Below, piece after piece: positions 18,073 through 27,426 of a stretch of 64,000 bases of DNA. The translations under genes and the position numbers were made by a program. The notes beneath the pieces are model-generated. The model searched no databases. It had not been told where the DNA came from and saw nothing but the letters and a program-made list of their open reading frames with translations. Every line of letters starts with the position of its first letter. Position 1 is the stretch's first letter. The stretch is from a virus: positions 1-64,000 of IMG/VR virus record IMGVR_UViG_3300035670_000158; one strand, written 5' to 3'.

Positions 18073-19155
18073 ATGTCGCGTGGAAATCTACAAGAAATGG
18101 AAGTAGGCACAAAGCAATCCAAAACCGCTGTTAATGCTGGTGCAAAGGCTGCCGAATCCATGCCAAAAATGGCAGACCCTGGCACTCAACTAGGCAGCGT
18201 AGAGGATTTGGGAGGTCCTACCCCAGAAAACTATCGTTCTGATGACGATAGTGCAAAACTGAAAACTCCTGGTGGGACTTTGAAGCAAGTTCGTGATGTT
18301 GTGAATAAAGGTGCCAAGAGTGCCGATGGCATGAAAGGTATGAAAGAAGAAGAAGAACTTGATGATGAAGAAGTGCTATCCGAAGTTGATGAAACTGAAG
18401 AAGATGAAGATGAAATCGTAGAAGAAGAAATTGATGTCGAAGAAGATGTCAATGCTCTTCTCGGTGGAGAAGAACTTTCAGAAGAGTTCAAGGAAAAAGC
18501 AAAAACCATTTTTGAAGCTGCCCTTAAGTCTAAGGTAGCAGAAATCAGAGAATCCCTGGAAGAGCAATATGCTATGGCTCTTGCAGAGGAAGTAGAAGAA
18601 CTCAAAGTAGAACTTCAAGAGCGTGTTGATTCTTATCTAGAGTATGTTGCAGATGAGTGGATCTCAGAGAATCAAATCGCTGTAGAAAGAGGACTTAAAG
18701 TTGAAATGACTGAATCCTTCTTAGAAGGTATGAAGTCACTTTTTGAAGAACATTATGTATCAATTCCTGAAGAGAAATATGATGTCTTGTCTGCCATGGC
18801 AGATAAGTTAGATGACATGGAGACTAAACTCAACGAGCAAATCGAAAAGAATATTTCCCTCAATCGCCGTCTCGCAGAGTCGGTTGCTGATGGAATTCTT
18901 GCTGATGTCTCTGAAGGTCTTGCTGAGACCCAGAAAGAGAAGCTCGCTTCACTTGCCGAAGGTGTTGAGTTTGATGGTGAAGAATCGTTTAGAGAAAAAC
19001 TGGTCACACTGAGAGAATCATATTTCTCTAATACCAGATCAGTGACTCAATCATCAACTGCTGATACCCTATCTGAAGGTGTAGATCATACCGAAGTTCC
19101 TACTGGTGGTATGTCATCCTACATCGAGATGCTCAGCAAGATGAATACCAAGTGA
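18073..19155 (+). CDS. gp22: gp22 prohead scaffold protein
   Basis: 360 residues; main scaffold of the prohead core, later digested by gp21. Very acidic stretch (residues ~95-135, EEEELDDEEVLSEVDETEED) followed by long helices (~140-320) as expected for a coiled scaffold. Lies between the protease and the major capsid protein as in T4 (T4 gp22: 269 residues). A GGAGAACTTCAA ribosome site precedes the start. Confidence 0.93.
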   Translation: MSRGNLQEMEVGTKQSKTAVNAGAKAAESMPKMADPGTQLGSVEDLGGPTPENYRSDDDSAKLKTPGGTLKQVRDVVNKGAKSADGMKGMKEEEELDDEEVLSEVDETEEDEDEIVEEEIDVEEDVNALLGGEELSEEFKEKAKTIFEAALKSKVAEIRESLEEQYAMALAEEVEELKVELQERVDSYLEYVADEWISENQIAVERGLKVEMTESFLEGMKSLFEEHYVSIPEEKYDVLSAMADKLDDMETKLNEQIEKNISLNRRLAESVADGILADVSEGLAETQKEKLASLAEGVEFDGEESFREKLVTLRESYFSNTRSVTQSSTADTLSEGVDHTEVPTGGMSSYIEMLSKMNTK

Positions 19156-19199
19156 ATTTAAGATTAACAAACCCAAACGTTTACCAAAGGTAAAAACCA

Positions 19200-20615
19200 A
19201 TGTTCCATTCAGAGCATCTGGTAGAAAAGTGGAAGCCGCTTCTTGATCATGATGGAGGCATTCAAGACTCCCATCGTAGAGCTGTAACCGCTGTTCTGCT
19301 AGAGAACCAAGAGAAATTCCTCCGTGAAGAACATGCCTTCAATAGTGGCATGAACCTCATGGAAACTCCAACCATCAATACCAATAGTTCAGTTTCAGCC
19401 GCTGGTTTCAGTGCTGATGCTGCTAGTGCTGGTCCTGTTGCTGGTTTCGATCCAGTTCTGATCTCATTGATCAGACGTGCAATGCCCAACCTGGTCGCTT
19501 ATGACCTCGCTGGCGTTCAACCAATGAACGGTCCTACTGGACTCATCTTTGCAATGCGTTCACGCTATGCTGCTCCTGGTACTCCAGGAATGAGTGGCAC
19601 TGAAGCCTTCTATAACGAAGCTGATACCTCCTTCTCAGGTATGGATCATGGCTTCGATAACACCAGCTACTTCTCTGATGTTGCTGCTGGTTTCGGTACT
19701 ACTTCACAGACTGGCACTAACCCTTCAGTTCTGAACCCTGTTGGTGCTGCTACTTCAACGCAGTACAACGTTGGTCAGGGCATGGGTACTGCTGATGCTG
19801 AAGCACTTGATGGCACTACCACCAATGCTTTCAACGAAATGGCTTTCTCAATCGAGAAAGTTACCGTTACTGCTAAGTCACGTGCTCTCAAAGCTGAGTA
19901 TTCACTAGAACTCGCTCAAGACCTTAAGGCAATTCATGGTTTGAATGCTGAGGCTGAACTTGCCAACATTCTCTCAACTGAGATTCTGGCTGAGATCAAC
20001 CGTGAAGTCATCAGAACCATCTACAAGGTTGCTGAACAGGGTGCTACCGTCAACACCGCTACCGCTGGTGAGTTCAACCTTGACGTTGACTCCAACGGTC
20101 GTTGGTCAGTTGAGAAGTTCAAGGGTCTCCTCTTCCAGATTGAGCGTGATGCCAACGCTATCGCTCAGAGAACTCGTAGAGGAAAGGGCAACATCATCAT
20201 GACTTCTGCTGACGTTGCTTCTGCCCTAACCATGGCTGGTGTACTTGATTACACCCCTGCTCTGAACGCTAACCTCAACGTTGATGACACTGGCAACACC
20301 TTTGCTGGAACCATCAATGGTAAGTATCGCGTCTATATTGACCCATATGCTGCTAACGTTGCTGCTAATCAGTACTACGTTGTTGGTTATAAGGGTTCTT
20401 CACCTTATGACGCTGGTATCTTCTACTGCCCTTATGTTCCTCTCCAAATGGTTCGTGCCGTTGGTGAGAACAACTTCCAGCCTAAGATTGGCTTTAAGAC
20501 CCGTTATGGTCTAGTTGCCAACCCATTCGCTGAAGGTACTGATCAGGGTCTAGGACGCCTTGCTCCTTCTCTGAACCGTTACTACAGAAGAGTCAAGGTT
20601 ACCAACCTAATGTGA
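19200..20615 (+). CDS. gp23: gp23 major capsid protein
   Basis: 471 residues, HK97 fold (T4: 521). N-terminus MFHSEHLVEKWKPLLDHDGG is the conserved cyanophage gp23 start. VLISLIRRAMPNLVAYDLAGV (~82-102) marks the start of the mature shell domain, downstream of the region removed by gp21. Further conserved blocks are TVTAKSRALKAEYSLELAQDL and ANPFAEG...LNRYYRRVKVTNL at the end. Codon use is richer in C-ending codons than in neighbours, as usual for a very highly expressed gene. A strong terminator follows. Confidence 0.98.
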   Translation: MFHSEHLVEKWKPLLDHDGGIQDSHRRAVTAVLLENQEKFLREEHAFNSGMNLMETPTINTNSSVSAAGFSADAASAGPVAGFDPVLISLIRRAMPNLVAYDLAGVQPMNGPTGLIFAMRSRYAAPGTPGMSGTEAFYNEADTSFSGMDHGFDNTSYFSDVAAGFGTTSQTGTNPSVLNPVGAATSTQYNVGQGMGTADAEALDGTTTNAFNEMAFSIEKVTVTAKSRALKAEYSLELAQDLKAIHGLNAEAELANILSTEILAEINREVIRTIYKVAEQGATVNTATAGEFNLDVDSNGRWSVEKFKGLLFQIERDANAIAQRTRRGKGNIIMTSADVASALTMAGVLDYTPALNANLNVDDTGNTFAGTINGKYRVYIDPYAANVAANQYYVVGYKGSSPYDAGIFYCPYVPLQMVRAVGENNFQPKIGFKTRYGLVANPFAEGTDQGLGRLAPSLNRYYRRVKVTNLM

Positions 20616-20628
20616 TTTGTGCTATAAT
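20599..20628 (+). promoter_or_regulatory. sigma70-like promoter just after gp23
   Basis: TTACCA (20599-20604), 18-base spacer, extended TGC-TATAAT (20620-20628). The 13-mer TTTGTGCTATAAT is identical to that before gp55 (23856-23868). The terminator at 20653 would stop its transcript after about 45 bases. Confidence 0.4.
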
Positions 20629-20652
20629 TCACTTGTGTGAAGGAAGTGCATC

Positions 20653-20680
20653 AGAGGGTCCGAAAGGACCCTCTTTTTTT
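20653..20680 (+). terminator. strong terminator after gp23
   Basis: Hairpin AGAGGGTCC (20653-20661), GAAA tetraloop, GGACCCTCT (20666-20674) followed by T7. Intrinsic terminator closing the head-gene operon. Confidence 0.92.
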
Positions 20681-20688
20681 CTAAATAG
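20681..20688 (+). promoter_or_regulatory. late promoter core CTAAATAG
   Basis: Directly follows the terminator's T-run; 22 bases before the gene at 20710. Confidence 0.5.
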
Positions 20689-20709
20689 ATTGTTCCCATA
20701 TTCAATTAT

Positions 20710-20919
20710 ATGGCAAGGGAATGGAATACTTCTTTTAGGGAACCCTGGAACCCAATCATAAAGAAGTGTCTAGACGCAATAGACTTGCATTCAAGACTTC
20801 ATTTATCCACAGGCGATATTTTTCATCACGAACAAGCAGAGATATTAAGAAAATATGTAAGTGATTTGAAAGATTGGATACATGCCACAGAACCAGAGGG
20901 ATGGCACAGAAATAAATAG
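20710..20919 (+). CDS. conserved small hypothetical protein
   Basis: 69 residues, MAREWNTSFREPWNPIIKKC ... HEQAEILRKYVSDLKDWIH. Charged and helical, no membrane segment or catalytic motif. Lies alone between the gp23 terminator and the next late promoter core, so it is probably a late gene. Function not recognised. Confidence 0.6.
   Translation: MAREWNTSFREPWNPIIKKCLDAIDLHSRLHLSTGDIFHHEQAEILRKYVSDLKDWIHATEPEGWHRNK
20911..20919 (+). promoter_or_regulatory. late promoter core AATAAATAG
   Basis: Overlaps the stop of the 20710 gene; 24 bases before the tail protein at 20943. Confidence 0.5.
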
Positions 20920-20942
20920 CATGATGGAGACCTGCGGAACTA

Positions 20943-21512
20943 ATGGCACGTTCAATATACGATAAGCAAATACAGAATAGAAATTATCTTTCTCCGACTG
21001 GATTTAATTTTACAATCCAACGTTGTCCAAAGGTAAGTTTTTTTTCAAATACTGCACAAATCCCAGGAATTGATTTGGGAGTTGCTGTTCAACCGACATA
21101 TCTAAAAGATATACCTAGGCCAGGGGACAAATTAGAATTTCAAGATTTCAATCTTCGTTTTTTGATTGATGAAGATCTTTCCAATTATATGCAGTTGCAA
21201 AATTGGATGAGAGGAATGGGGTTTCCAGAAAGTTTGAGAGAAATTTATTCTGAAATTTCTGGCAAAAATTCAGACCTTTACAATCAACAATTTTATAAAT
21301 CAGAAGAAGTTCTATATTCTGACGCAACCCTTGAAGTTCTTAATAGTACTTTGAACCCACAATTCCTTGTAAAGTTTTATGGAATGTTTCCAGTATCACT
21401 TTCTACTCTGCAATTTGATGCAACAGAGAATGATATTGAATACTTTACAGCAGATGTAACTTTCAAGTATACTTTATATACTATCACCGACTTGGCTGGC
21501 AATCCTTTATGA
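20943..21512 (+). CDS. tail-tube-fold structural protein (gp3 position)
   Basis: 189 residues. The core IPGIDLGVAVQPTYLKDIPR and GDKLEFQDFNLRFLIDEDL resembles the gp19 tail-tube fold (strand, loop, LxFxIDED...NYMQLQNWM). In cyanophages the slot between gp23 and UvsY is, from memory, usually assigned to tail completion protein gp3. I therefore infer a tail-terminator or tube-related role, but a second tube-like protein is equally possible. Late promoter core at 20911; the stop overlaps the uvsY start. Confidence 0.65.
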   Translation: MARSIYDKQIQNRNYLSPTGFNFTIQRCPKVSFFSNTAQIPGIDLGVAVQPTYLKDIPRPGDKLEFQDFNLRFLIDEDLSNYMQLQNWMRGMGFPESLREIYSEISGKNSDLYNQQFYKSEEVLYSDATLEVLNSTLNPQFLVKFYGMFPVSLSTLQFDATENDIEYFTADVTFKYTLYTITDLAGNPL

Positions 21513-21940
21513 ATCTTGAAACTATACAAAGTATGTGGGAAAAAGACTCACAGATTGATCAAGATAATTTGCACGAAGAATCACTAAAAATACCTTCTTT
21601 ACACGCAAAATATCATGAACTATTCAATAGCGTGCTTTTGTTGCGTAAAAAAGCAGAACAGCAACGTAAAAATATTAGACATGACAGATATGAATACTAT
21701 TCTGGAAAGGCAGATCCAGAGGTATATGTAGAGAATCCATTTCCTAAAAAAATACGAGATAAAGATACTCTTACAAAGTACCTGGATGCAGATGAATCTT
21801 TGATGAATATCAATCTCAAAATTGACTATTATGAAACAATGCTAAATTATATTGAGAGCATTCTCAAACAGATAAGTAATCGCACTTATCAGATAAAGAA
21901 TGCCATCGAGTGGCAAAAATTTGTAGCAGGTTATGGTTGA
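21509..21940 (+). CDS. uvsY: UvsY recombination mediator
   Basis: Loads UvsX onto gp32-coated single-stranded DNA. 143 residues (T4: 137). The central RHDRYEYYSGKADPEVYVEN matches T4 ARLDYYSGRGDGDE, and the C-terminal NRTYQIKNAIEWQKFVAG matches T4 SRGFAIKHIQDMRAFEAG. The start overlaps the previous stop (ATGA), and the gene overlaps uvsW by 8 bases, the same UvsY/UvsW pairing seen across T4-like phages. Confidence 0.93.
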   Translation: MNLETIQSMWEKDSQIDQDNLHEESLKIPSLHAKYHELFNSVLLLRKKAEQQRKNIRHDRYEYYSGKADPEVYVENPFPKKIRDKDTLTKYLDADESLMNINLKIDYYETMLNYIESILKQISNRTYQIKNAIEWQKFVAGYG

Positions 21941-23396
21941 AATTAGTATTGAAAAGAAAAATGAAGTATATCTTAAAGTAAACGCAGAACCTCACGTTTA
22001 TCAAGAACTATCGGATGAATTTACATTTGATGTTCCAGGTGCAAAATTTATGCCTCAATATAGAAACAAATATTGGGACGGAAAAATTCGCCTATTCTCT
22101 ACAGCAACAGGCGAAATTTATGTTGGACTTCTAGACAAACTTATATCTTTTTGCAAACGTTACGGATACGAATATAAGTTTGTAGACAATAAATTTTTTG
22201 GAACTCCTTTTGAAGTAAATGAAGACATTTCAAAGGAGGGTGTAGAAAATTATATGAAATCTATTTGCTCTCATTCTCCAAGAGAGTATCAAGTAGAGGG
22301 AGTATACGATGCTTTACGGCACAATAGAAGACTATTGATATCTCCCACTGCTTCAGGCAAATCGTTGATGATTTATTCAATCGTAAGATACTATTCAGAA
22401 AGGAATTTACGAATACTTCTAGTTGTTCCAACGACCAGTCTTGTAGAACAGATGTATAAAGACTTTCAGGACTATGGTTGGGATGCAGAATCTTATTGTC
22501 ACCTAATCTATTCTGGTCGTGAAAAGGTTGATGATCGTCCAATTACTATTACCACGTGGCAATCTATCTATAAACTTGAAAGGAAGTGGTTTGAAAAATA
22601 CGATGTTGTAATTGGAGATGAGGCACATCTTTTCAAATCAAAGTCTTTGATTCAAATCATGACTAAACTTCATACTGCAAAGTATAGGTTTGGATTTACT
22701 GGAACACTTGATGGAACTCAAACTCATAAATGGGTATTGGAAGGATTATTCGGTCCATCATACAAGATTATTCGTACAGAAGAATTGATGGAGAAAGGAT
22801 TCCTATCCAAACTTGATATCAACTGCATTGTACTCAAACATTCTCCAAAAAAATTTGAAACCTATGAAGACGAAATTCAATATTTAATTACTCATGAACA
22901 AAGAAATAAGTTCATTACAAATCTTGCAATAGATCTAAAAGGAAACACTCTCGTATTATACAGTAGAGTCGAAACTCATGGTGAGATCCTTTATAAGGAA
23001 ATAAATAACAAAAAGGCGAATGAAAGTCGAAAGGTTTTCTTCGTACATGGTGGAGTGGATGCTCAAGAACGTGAGGAAGTTAGAACCATTACTGAGTCAG
23101 AAGATAATGCAATTATTGTCGCTAGTTATGGAACTTTTTCCACAGGTATTAACATTAAAAATCTTCATAATGTAATATTTGCATCACCTAGTAAATCGAG
23201 AATTCGTAATTTACAAAGTATTGGAAGAGTTTTGCGTAAAGGCAATAATAAAACAAAAGCAATTCTTTTTGACATTGCAGATGATTGCACTCATAATTCT
23301 AAAAAAAATTATACTCTAAATCATTTGATAGAACGTATTAGAATTTACAATGAGGAAAACTTCAACTACGAAATCATCACCGTCAATCTAAAATAA
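21933..23396 (+). CDS. uvsW: UvsW recombination helicase
   Basis: SF2 DNA/RNA helicase that unwinds branched DNA and R-loops, shutting off origin-dependent replication late. 487 residues (T4: 503). Motif I SPTASGKSLM (~132-141), motif II GDEAHLF (~229-235), motif III FTGTL (~255-259), motif VI QSIGRVLRKGN (~428-438). N-terminal substrate-binding domain as in T4. Coupled to uvsY. Confidence 0.96.
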   Translation: MVEISIEKKNEVYLKVNAEPHVYQELSDEFTFDVPGAKFMPQYRNKYWDGKIRLFSTATGEIYVGLLDKLISFCKRYGYEYKFVDNKFFGTPFEVNEDISKEGVENYMKSICSHSPREYQVEGVYDALRHNRRLLISPTASGKSLMIYSIVRYYSERNLRILLVVPTTSLVEQMYKDFQDYGWDAESYCHLIYSGREKVDDRPITITTWQSIYKLERKWFEKYDVVIGDEAHLFKSKSLIQIMTKLHTAKYRFGFTGTLDGTQTHKWVLEGLFGPSYKIIRTEELMEKGFLSKLDINCIVLKHSPKKFETYEDEIQYLITHEQRNKFITNLAIDLKGNTLVLYSRVETHGEILYKEINNKKANESRKVFFVHGGVDAQEREEVRTITESEDNAIIVASYGTFSTGINIKNLHNVIFASPSKSRIRNLQSIGRVLRKGNNKTKAILFDIADDCTHNSKKNYTLNHLIERIRIYNEENFNYEIITVNLK

Positions 23397-23397
23397 C

Positions 23398-23793
23398 ATG
23401 GAAGAAGATTTTTACGCAACCATTAAACTTATAACTGGTGAAGAACTTTTTTCAAAAGTTGCAGTATGTGATGAAGATGATAGGACTTTGCTTCTACTTT
23501 CTCATCCAATTATAGTAGAAGAAATTAAATTAAAAAAATATGGGACTGTTGGTTGGAAAGTTGAACCTTGGATAAAAACTACAGATGAAGATTTGTTCAT
23601 CATTGATATGAACAGAGTTGTAACAATTACTGAAAATAATAATATTGAAATAATCTCTGTTTATCATCAATACGTCCGTGAATCTTCATCAAATAGTTCA
23701 ACTCCAAACAAAGAAACACTAAATCGTAAAATGGGATATATATCTAGTGTGATTGAAGCTAAAGAGATCTTAGAGAAACTCTATAGAATATAA
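23398..23793 (+). CDS. conserved protein with Sm-like N-terminus
   Basis: 131 residues. Residues ~6-60 (ATIKLITGEELFSKVAVCDE ... LLSHPIIVEEI) show the short-strand pattern K-L-x-(T/S)-G-E-(E/D) of LSm-like or Sm-like proteins. Two proteins at 39484 and 39770 have the same start pattern. Function unknown; it may bind RNA or act as a small adaptor. Begins one base after uvsW. Last gene before the gp55 promoter. Confidence 0.55.
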   Translation: MEEDFYATIKLITGEELFSKVAVCDEDDRTLLLLSHPIIVEEIKLKKYGTVGWKVEPWIKTTDEDLFIIDMNRVVTITENNNIEIISVYHQYVRESSSNSSTPNKETLNRKMGYISSVIEAKEILEKLYRI

Positions 23794-23840
23794 TTATCTC
23801 TTCAACCCGGACAAAGGTAGTCTACACACATTTTGGGGAC

Positions 23841-23868
23841 TTGTCAAGCCCTTTGTTTGTGCTATAAT
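23841..23868 (+). promoter_or_regulatory. sigma70-like promoter for gp55
   Basis: TTGTCA (23841-23846), 16-base spacer, TATAAT (23863-23868) with extended TGC. The -35 lies inside a small inverted repeat GGGGACTTG/CAAGCCC. This should give host-polymerase transcription of the late sigma before the late phase. Confidence 0.8.
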
Positions 23869-23897
23869 GATATTACGTTATAAATTAAAACTTATAC

Positions 23898-24395
23898 ATG
23901 CTAATAACTAACATGCCTAAAACCCGTAAGAGGTCAGAGCATTACGTAAACAATAAAGAATTTCTTGCGGCTATCATCGAATATAAAAAAGAAATCGTTG
24001 TGGCACAAGAACAGGGTCTGCCAAAACCACGTATTCCAAATTATATTGGGGAATGCTTTCTAAAAATTGCAACTCATCTATCATACAAACCAAACTTTGT
24101 CAATTATATGTTCAAGGATGACATGGTTTGTGATGGAATTGAAAATTGTGTACAGTATATCAATAATTTCAATCCAGAGAAATCGCAGAATCCTTTTGCT
24201 TACTTTACTCAAATTATTCACTACGCTTTTTTGAGAAGAATTCAAAGAGAAAAGAAGCAGTTGGAAATCAAGAATAAGATTCTTGAAAGGTCTGGATACG
24301 ATGAGGTGTTTGTAGATAACAACACACTTGACGGGAGCAACTATTCCGACTATAATTCCATCAAGGACAACGTACAGCTGAAACTTCGTTCGTGA
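23898..24395 (+). CDS. gp55: gp55 late-transcription sigma factor
   Basis: Divergent sigma factor that directs host polymerase to TATAAATA late promoters together with the gp45 clamp. 165 residues (T4: 185). HYVNNKEFLAAIIEYK (~16-31) matches T4 NYVNNKELLQAIIDWK. DGIENCVQYINNFNPEKSQN and PFAYFTQIIHYAFLRRIQRE form the core-binding/-10 reading helices. ATG 23898 or the internal ATG 23913 (MPKTRKR) may be the start. The stop overlaps the gp47 GTG start. Confidence 0.95.
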   Translation: MLITNMPKTRKRSEHYVNNKEFLAAIIEYKKEIVVAQEQGLPKPRIPNYIGECFLKIATHLSYKPNFVNYMFKDDMVCDGIENCVQYINNFNPEKSQNPFAYFTQIIHYAFLRRIQREKKQLEIKNKILERSGYDEVFVDNNTLDGSNYSDYNSIKDNVQLKLRS

Positions 24396-25432
24396 AAATT
24401 GCCGTAATTACTGACCAACACTTTGGTGCTCGTAAAAATTCCAAATTGTTTCATGACTTCTTTTTGAAGTTTTATAATGAAGTATTCTTTCCTACCATAA
24501 AACGGGAAGGTATCACCACAGTTATTGATATGGGTGATACCTTTGATAGTCGTAAAGGTATTGATTTTTCTGCTCTTGCTTGGGCAAAGGATAATTATTA
24601 TGATACTCTAGAAAAAATGGGTATCACAGTTCATACTATCGTTGGAAATCATACGGCATATTATAAAAACACAAATGATGTGAATGCGGTTGATCTTCTA
24701 CTTAGAGAATATAAAAATGTAAATGTATATTCAAAACCAACAGAAGTAACATTGGACAAATTGAATGTTCTTTTTGTGCCTTGGATTAATCAAGAGAATG
24801 AAGAACTGACATATAAAACTTTACAAAAAACAACTTCTCCAGTTGTTATGGGGCATTTGGAACTTACTGGTTTTTATGCCAATAGAGTTCATTTGATGGA
24901 ACATGGTGCTGATAGATCTCCATATAAAAAATTCAAAAAAGTATTTTCTGGACATTATCATCACAGAAGTAGTGATGATAATATTCATTATCTTGGCAAT
25001 CCATATGAAATTTATTGGAGTGATTTGGAGGAAACCAGAGGATTTCATATCTTTGATACAAACACTTTGGAAGTGACCCCAATCAATAATCCTTTTAGAA
25101 TGTTTTATAGATTGTATTATGATGACACTCCTTATCAAACATTCAATGTGTCCGATTTTGAAAATAAAATTGTAAAAATTATTGTTCGTAAAAAGACAGA
25201 TCCAAAGAATTTTGAAAAGTATATTGACAAAGTTATGAGTTCTGGTGTTGCAGATCTCAAAATCGTAGAAAACTTTGCAATAAATGAAAACGAAAATTTT
25301 GAAGTAGAGCAATCAGAAGACACTCTTACAATATTGAGTCGATACCTTGATGAATCCGAAACTGATATAGATAAGAATGCCGTAAAAGATATTATAAAAA
25401 ATATCTATCAAGAAGCATGTGAGGTATTCTAA
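24392..25432 (+). CDS. gp47: gp47 recombination nuclease subunit (Mre11-like)
   Basis: Partner of gp46 in the Mre11/Rad50-like complex that resects ends. 346 residues (T4: 339). Metallophosphoesterase motifs: ITDQHFGAR (~5-13), DMGDTFDSRKG (~46-56), GNHTAYY (~87-93), GHLELTG (~150-156), SGHYHHRS (~187-194). The start is a GTG overlapping the gp55 TGA (GTGA). Confidence 0.96.
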   Translation: MKIAVITDQHFGARKNSKLFHDFFLKFYNEVFFPTIKREGITTVIDMGDTFDSRKGIDFSALAWAKDNYYDTLEKMGITVHTIVGNHTAYYKNTNDVNAVDLLLREYKNVNVYSKPTEVTLDKLNVLFVPWINQENEELTYKTLQKTTSPVVMGHLELTGFYANRVHLMEHGADRSPYKKFKKVFSGHYHHRSSDDNIHYLGNPYEIYWSDLEETRGFHIFDTNTLEVTPINNPFRMFYRLYYDDTPYQTFNVSDFENKIVKIIVRKKTDPKNFEKYIDKVMSSGVADLKIVENFAINENENFEVEQSEDTLTILSRYLDESETDIDKNAVKDIIKNIYQEACEVF

Positions 25433-25433
25433 C

Positions 25434-25709
25434 GTGTTTGTTCTTACCATAGAAGGTAAAGAAGATGAAGGTGCATATTCTGTAGTTAATGATGATGGAG
25501 ATCAGGTTTTATACCTGTTCCAAGAAGAGGATGATGCTATGAGATATGCTATGATGTTAGAGGAAGATGATTTTCCAACCATGCATGTTATCGAAGTCGA
25601 TGATGAAATGATGGTCAAAGCTTGCGAATTTTCTTCCACAAGATATGCTATCATTACTCCCAATGATATTGTAGTTCCTCCAAAAGTTTCTTTTCATGAT
25701 CACATTTAA
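25434..25709 (+). CDS. conserved small protein between gp47 and gp46
   Basis: 91 residues from the GTG at 25434, which follows a GAGG site at 25421 with good spacing; an in-frame GTG at 25419 would overlap gp47. The sequence VFVLTIEGKEDEGAYSVVND ... VLYLFQEEDDAMRYAMMLEE resembles the DUF3110-type proteins of cyanobacteria and cyanophages, which have no known activity. It overlaps gp46 by 14 bases, so it is probably coexpressed with the nuclease complex. Confidence 0.75.
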   Translation: MFVLTIEGKEDEGAYSVVNDDGDQVLYLFQEEDDAMRYAMMLEEDDFPTMHVIEVDDEMMVKACEFSSTRYAIITPNDIVVPPKVSFHDHI

Positions 25710-27411
25710 GAATATTCGCTGGAAGAATTTTCTTTCTACTGGCAATCAATGGACTGAAGTAAAACTAAATGAGTCTGAAAATACTATCATCATAGGAACA
25801 AATGGTTCTGGTAAGTCAACCATTTTGGATGCTCTTACCTTTTCGTTGTTCAATAAACCATTTCGAAAGATCAATAAACCTCAACTTATTAATTCAGTAA
25901 ATGAAAAGGATTGTGTTGTAGAGGTTGAATTTGATATCAAAGGAAAGGAGTATAAAATTATACGTGGTCTCAAACCGACTAAGTTTGAGATATGGGTTGA
26001 TGGTAAAATGGTTGACCAGGACGCTTCTTCCAATGATCAACAAAAGCAGTTAGAACAAAATATTCTCAAATTGAACTTTAAGTCGTTTACTCAAATTGTT
26101 ATTTTGGGTAGTAGTACTTTTGTACCTTTTATGCAACTTCCTTTGGCACATCGGAGGGAAGTTATTGAAGATCTTTTGGACATCAAGATCTTTTCCTCAA
26201 TGAATTATCTCATCAAAGATAAGATTCGTATGTTGAAGGATGATGTGAATGTTCTTGATTTGAAGAAAGATTCTTTGAAAGATAAAATCAAGATGCAGCA
26301 AGAATTCATAGATTCTATTGAACAGAAAGGTAAGGATGATATTTTAGATAGAAAGCAAAAGATAAAAAAGTTTGCAGGTGAAGCAACTGTTCTTCTAAAG
26401 TCTAATGATGACCTATCAAAAAAAATTGAAGAAGTAAATGTTCATATTAAAGAGTTTGAGGGAGCAGGTAAAACTTTATTCAAGTACGCACAACTGAGAG
26501 CACAAATTCAGCAAAAGAAAGAAACCGCAAATGAAGAGTCAAAGTTTTTCTTTGATAATGAGGTTTGCCCTACCTGTACTCAATCTATTGAGCAAGATTT
26601 TCGTGTAAATAGAATAGCGGAACTCAATGCTTCAATAGAAAAGTTACATGAAGGTCTGTGCGATTTAGAATCTAAAATACAAACAGAGGAGTCAAGAGAG
26701 GTCCGCTTTACCGAACTCACACAGGAGGTTGCTTCCCTAACTAATGAAATTACTCAAAACAATGCTATTGTTTCTGGCATACAACGACAATGCAGAGATC
26801 TGGAATCGGAAGTTCAAAGAATTACCGAACAACTTGAAAACAGAAATGCTGAGCACGAGAAACTAAAAACATTCAATGAGTCTTTACAGGGAACATATGA
26901 AGAGTTAGCAACAAAGACTGAATCAATTAAAAATCACGACTTTGTGTATTCCTTATTGAAGGATGGGGGAGTCAAAACCAAAATTATTAAACAGTACCTC
27001 CCCTTCATCAACAAACAAGTCAATCGTTATCTTCAACTGATGGATTTCTTTATCAATTTTCAACTTGATGAAGAATTCAATGAAAGTATTCAATCTCCAA
27101 TTCATGCAGATTTTTCATACGCTTCTTTTAGTGAAGGAGAAAAAATGAGAATTGATTTGGCACTTCTTTTTACTTGGAGAGAAGTTGCCAGATTCAAAAA
27201 TTCCATCAATACAAATCTTTTGATTATGGATGAGGTATTTGATAGTTCTCTTGATGGATTTGGTACAGATGATTTTCTAAAGATTATCAAGTTTGTAATT
27301 GGTGATGCTAATGTGTTTGTAATCTCTCATAAGGAGGGATTGTATGACAAATTTGAAAGTGTCATACGCTTTGAGAAAGTCAAAGGATTTAGTAGAAAGA
27401 TAAATACCTAG
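25696..27411 (+). CDS. gp46: gp46 recombination nuclease subunit (Rad50/SMC-like ATPase)
   Basis: 571 residues (T4: 560). Walker A GTNGSGKST (~35-43), coiled arms with the zinc-hook CPTC (~293-296), ABC signature YASFSEGEKMRIDLALL (~475-491), Walker B TNLLIMDEVFDSSLD (~504-518). Works with gp47 in end processing and recombination-dependent replication. The start lies inside the preceding small gene. Confidence 0.96.
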   Translation: MITFKNIRWKNFLSTGNQWTEVKLNESENTIIIGTNGSGKSTILDALTFSLFNKPFRKINKPQLINSVNEKDCVVEVEFDIKGKEYKIIRGLKPTKFEIWVDGKMVDQDASSNDQQKQLEQNILKLNFKSFTQIVILGSSTFVPFMQLPLAHRREVIEDLLDIKIFSSMNYLIKDKIRMLKDDVNVLDLKKDSLKDKIKMQQEFIDSIEQKGKDDILDRKQKIKKFAGEATVLLKSNDDLSKKIEEVNVHIKEFEGAGKTLFKYAQLRAQIQQKKETANEESKFFFDNEVCPTCTQSIEQDFRVNRIAELNASIEKLHEGLCDLESKIQTEESREVRFTELTQEVASLTNEITQNNAIVSGIQRQCRDLESEVQRITEQLENRNAEHEKLKTFNESLQGTYEELATKTESIKNHDFVYSLLKDGGVKTKIIKQYLPFINKQVNRYLQLMDFFINFQLDEEFNESIQSPIHADFSYASFSEGEKMRIDLALLFTWREVARFKNSINTNLLIMDEVFDSSLDGFGTDDFLKIIKFVIGDANVFVISHKEGLYDKFESVIRFEKVKGFSRKINT

Positions 27412-27412
27412 A
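27404..27412 (+). promoter_or_regulatory. possible late promoter core (ATAAATAC)
   Basis: The end of gp46 carries GATAAATACC, with ATAAATA overlapping its stop codon; about 20 bases before the 27427 gene. Confidence 0.4.
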
Positions 27413-27426
27413 GGATTTTTTTTCTG

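Noticed and set aside
18231-18605. Minus-strand Ser-rich frame of 124 codons
   Set aside because: Mirror of the acidic Glu/Asp codon run of gp22; near-pure Ser composition is the expected artefact.
24821-25312. Minus-strand frame of 163 codons
   Set aside because: Lies opposite the metallophosphoesterase gp47 and has no promoter, ribosome site or motif.
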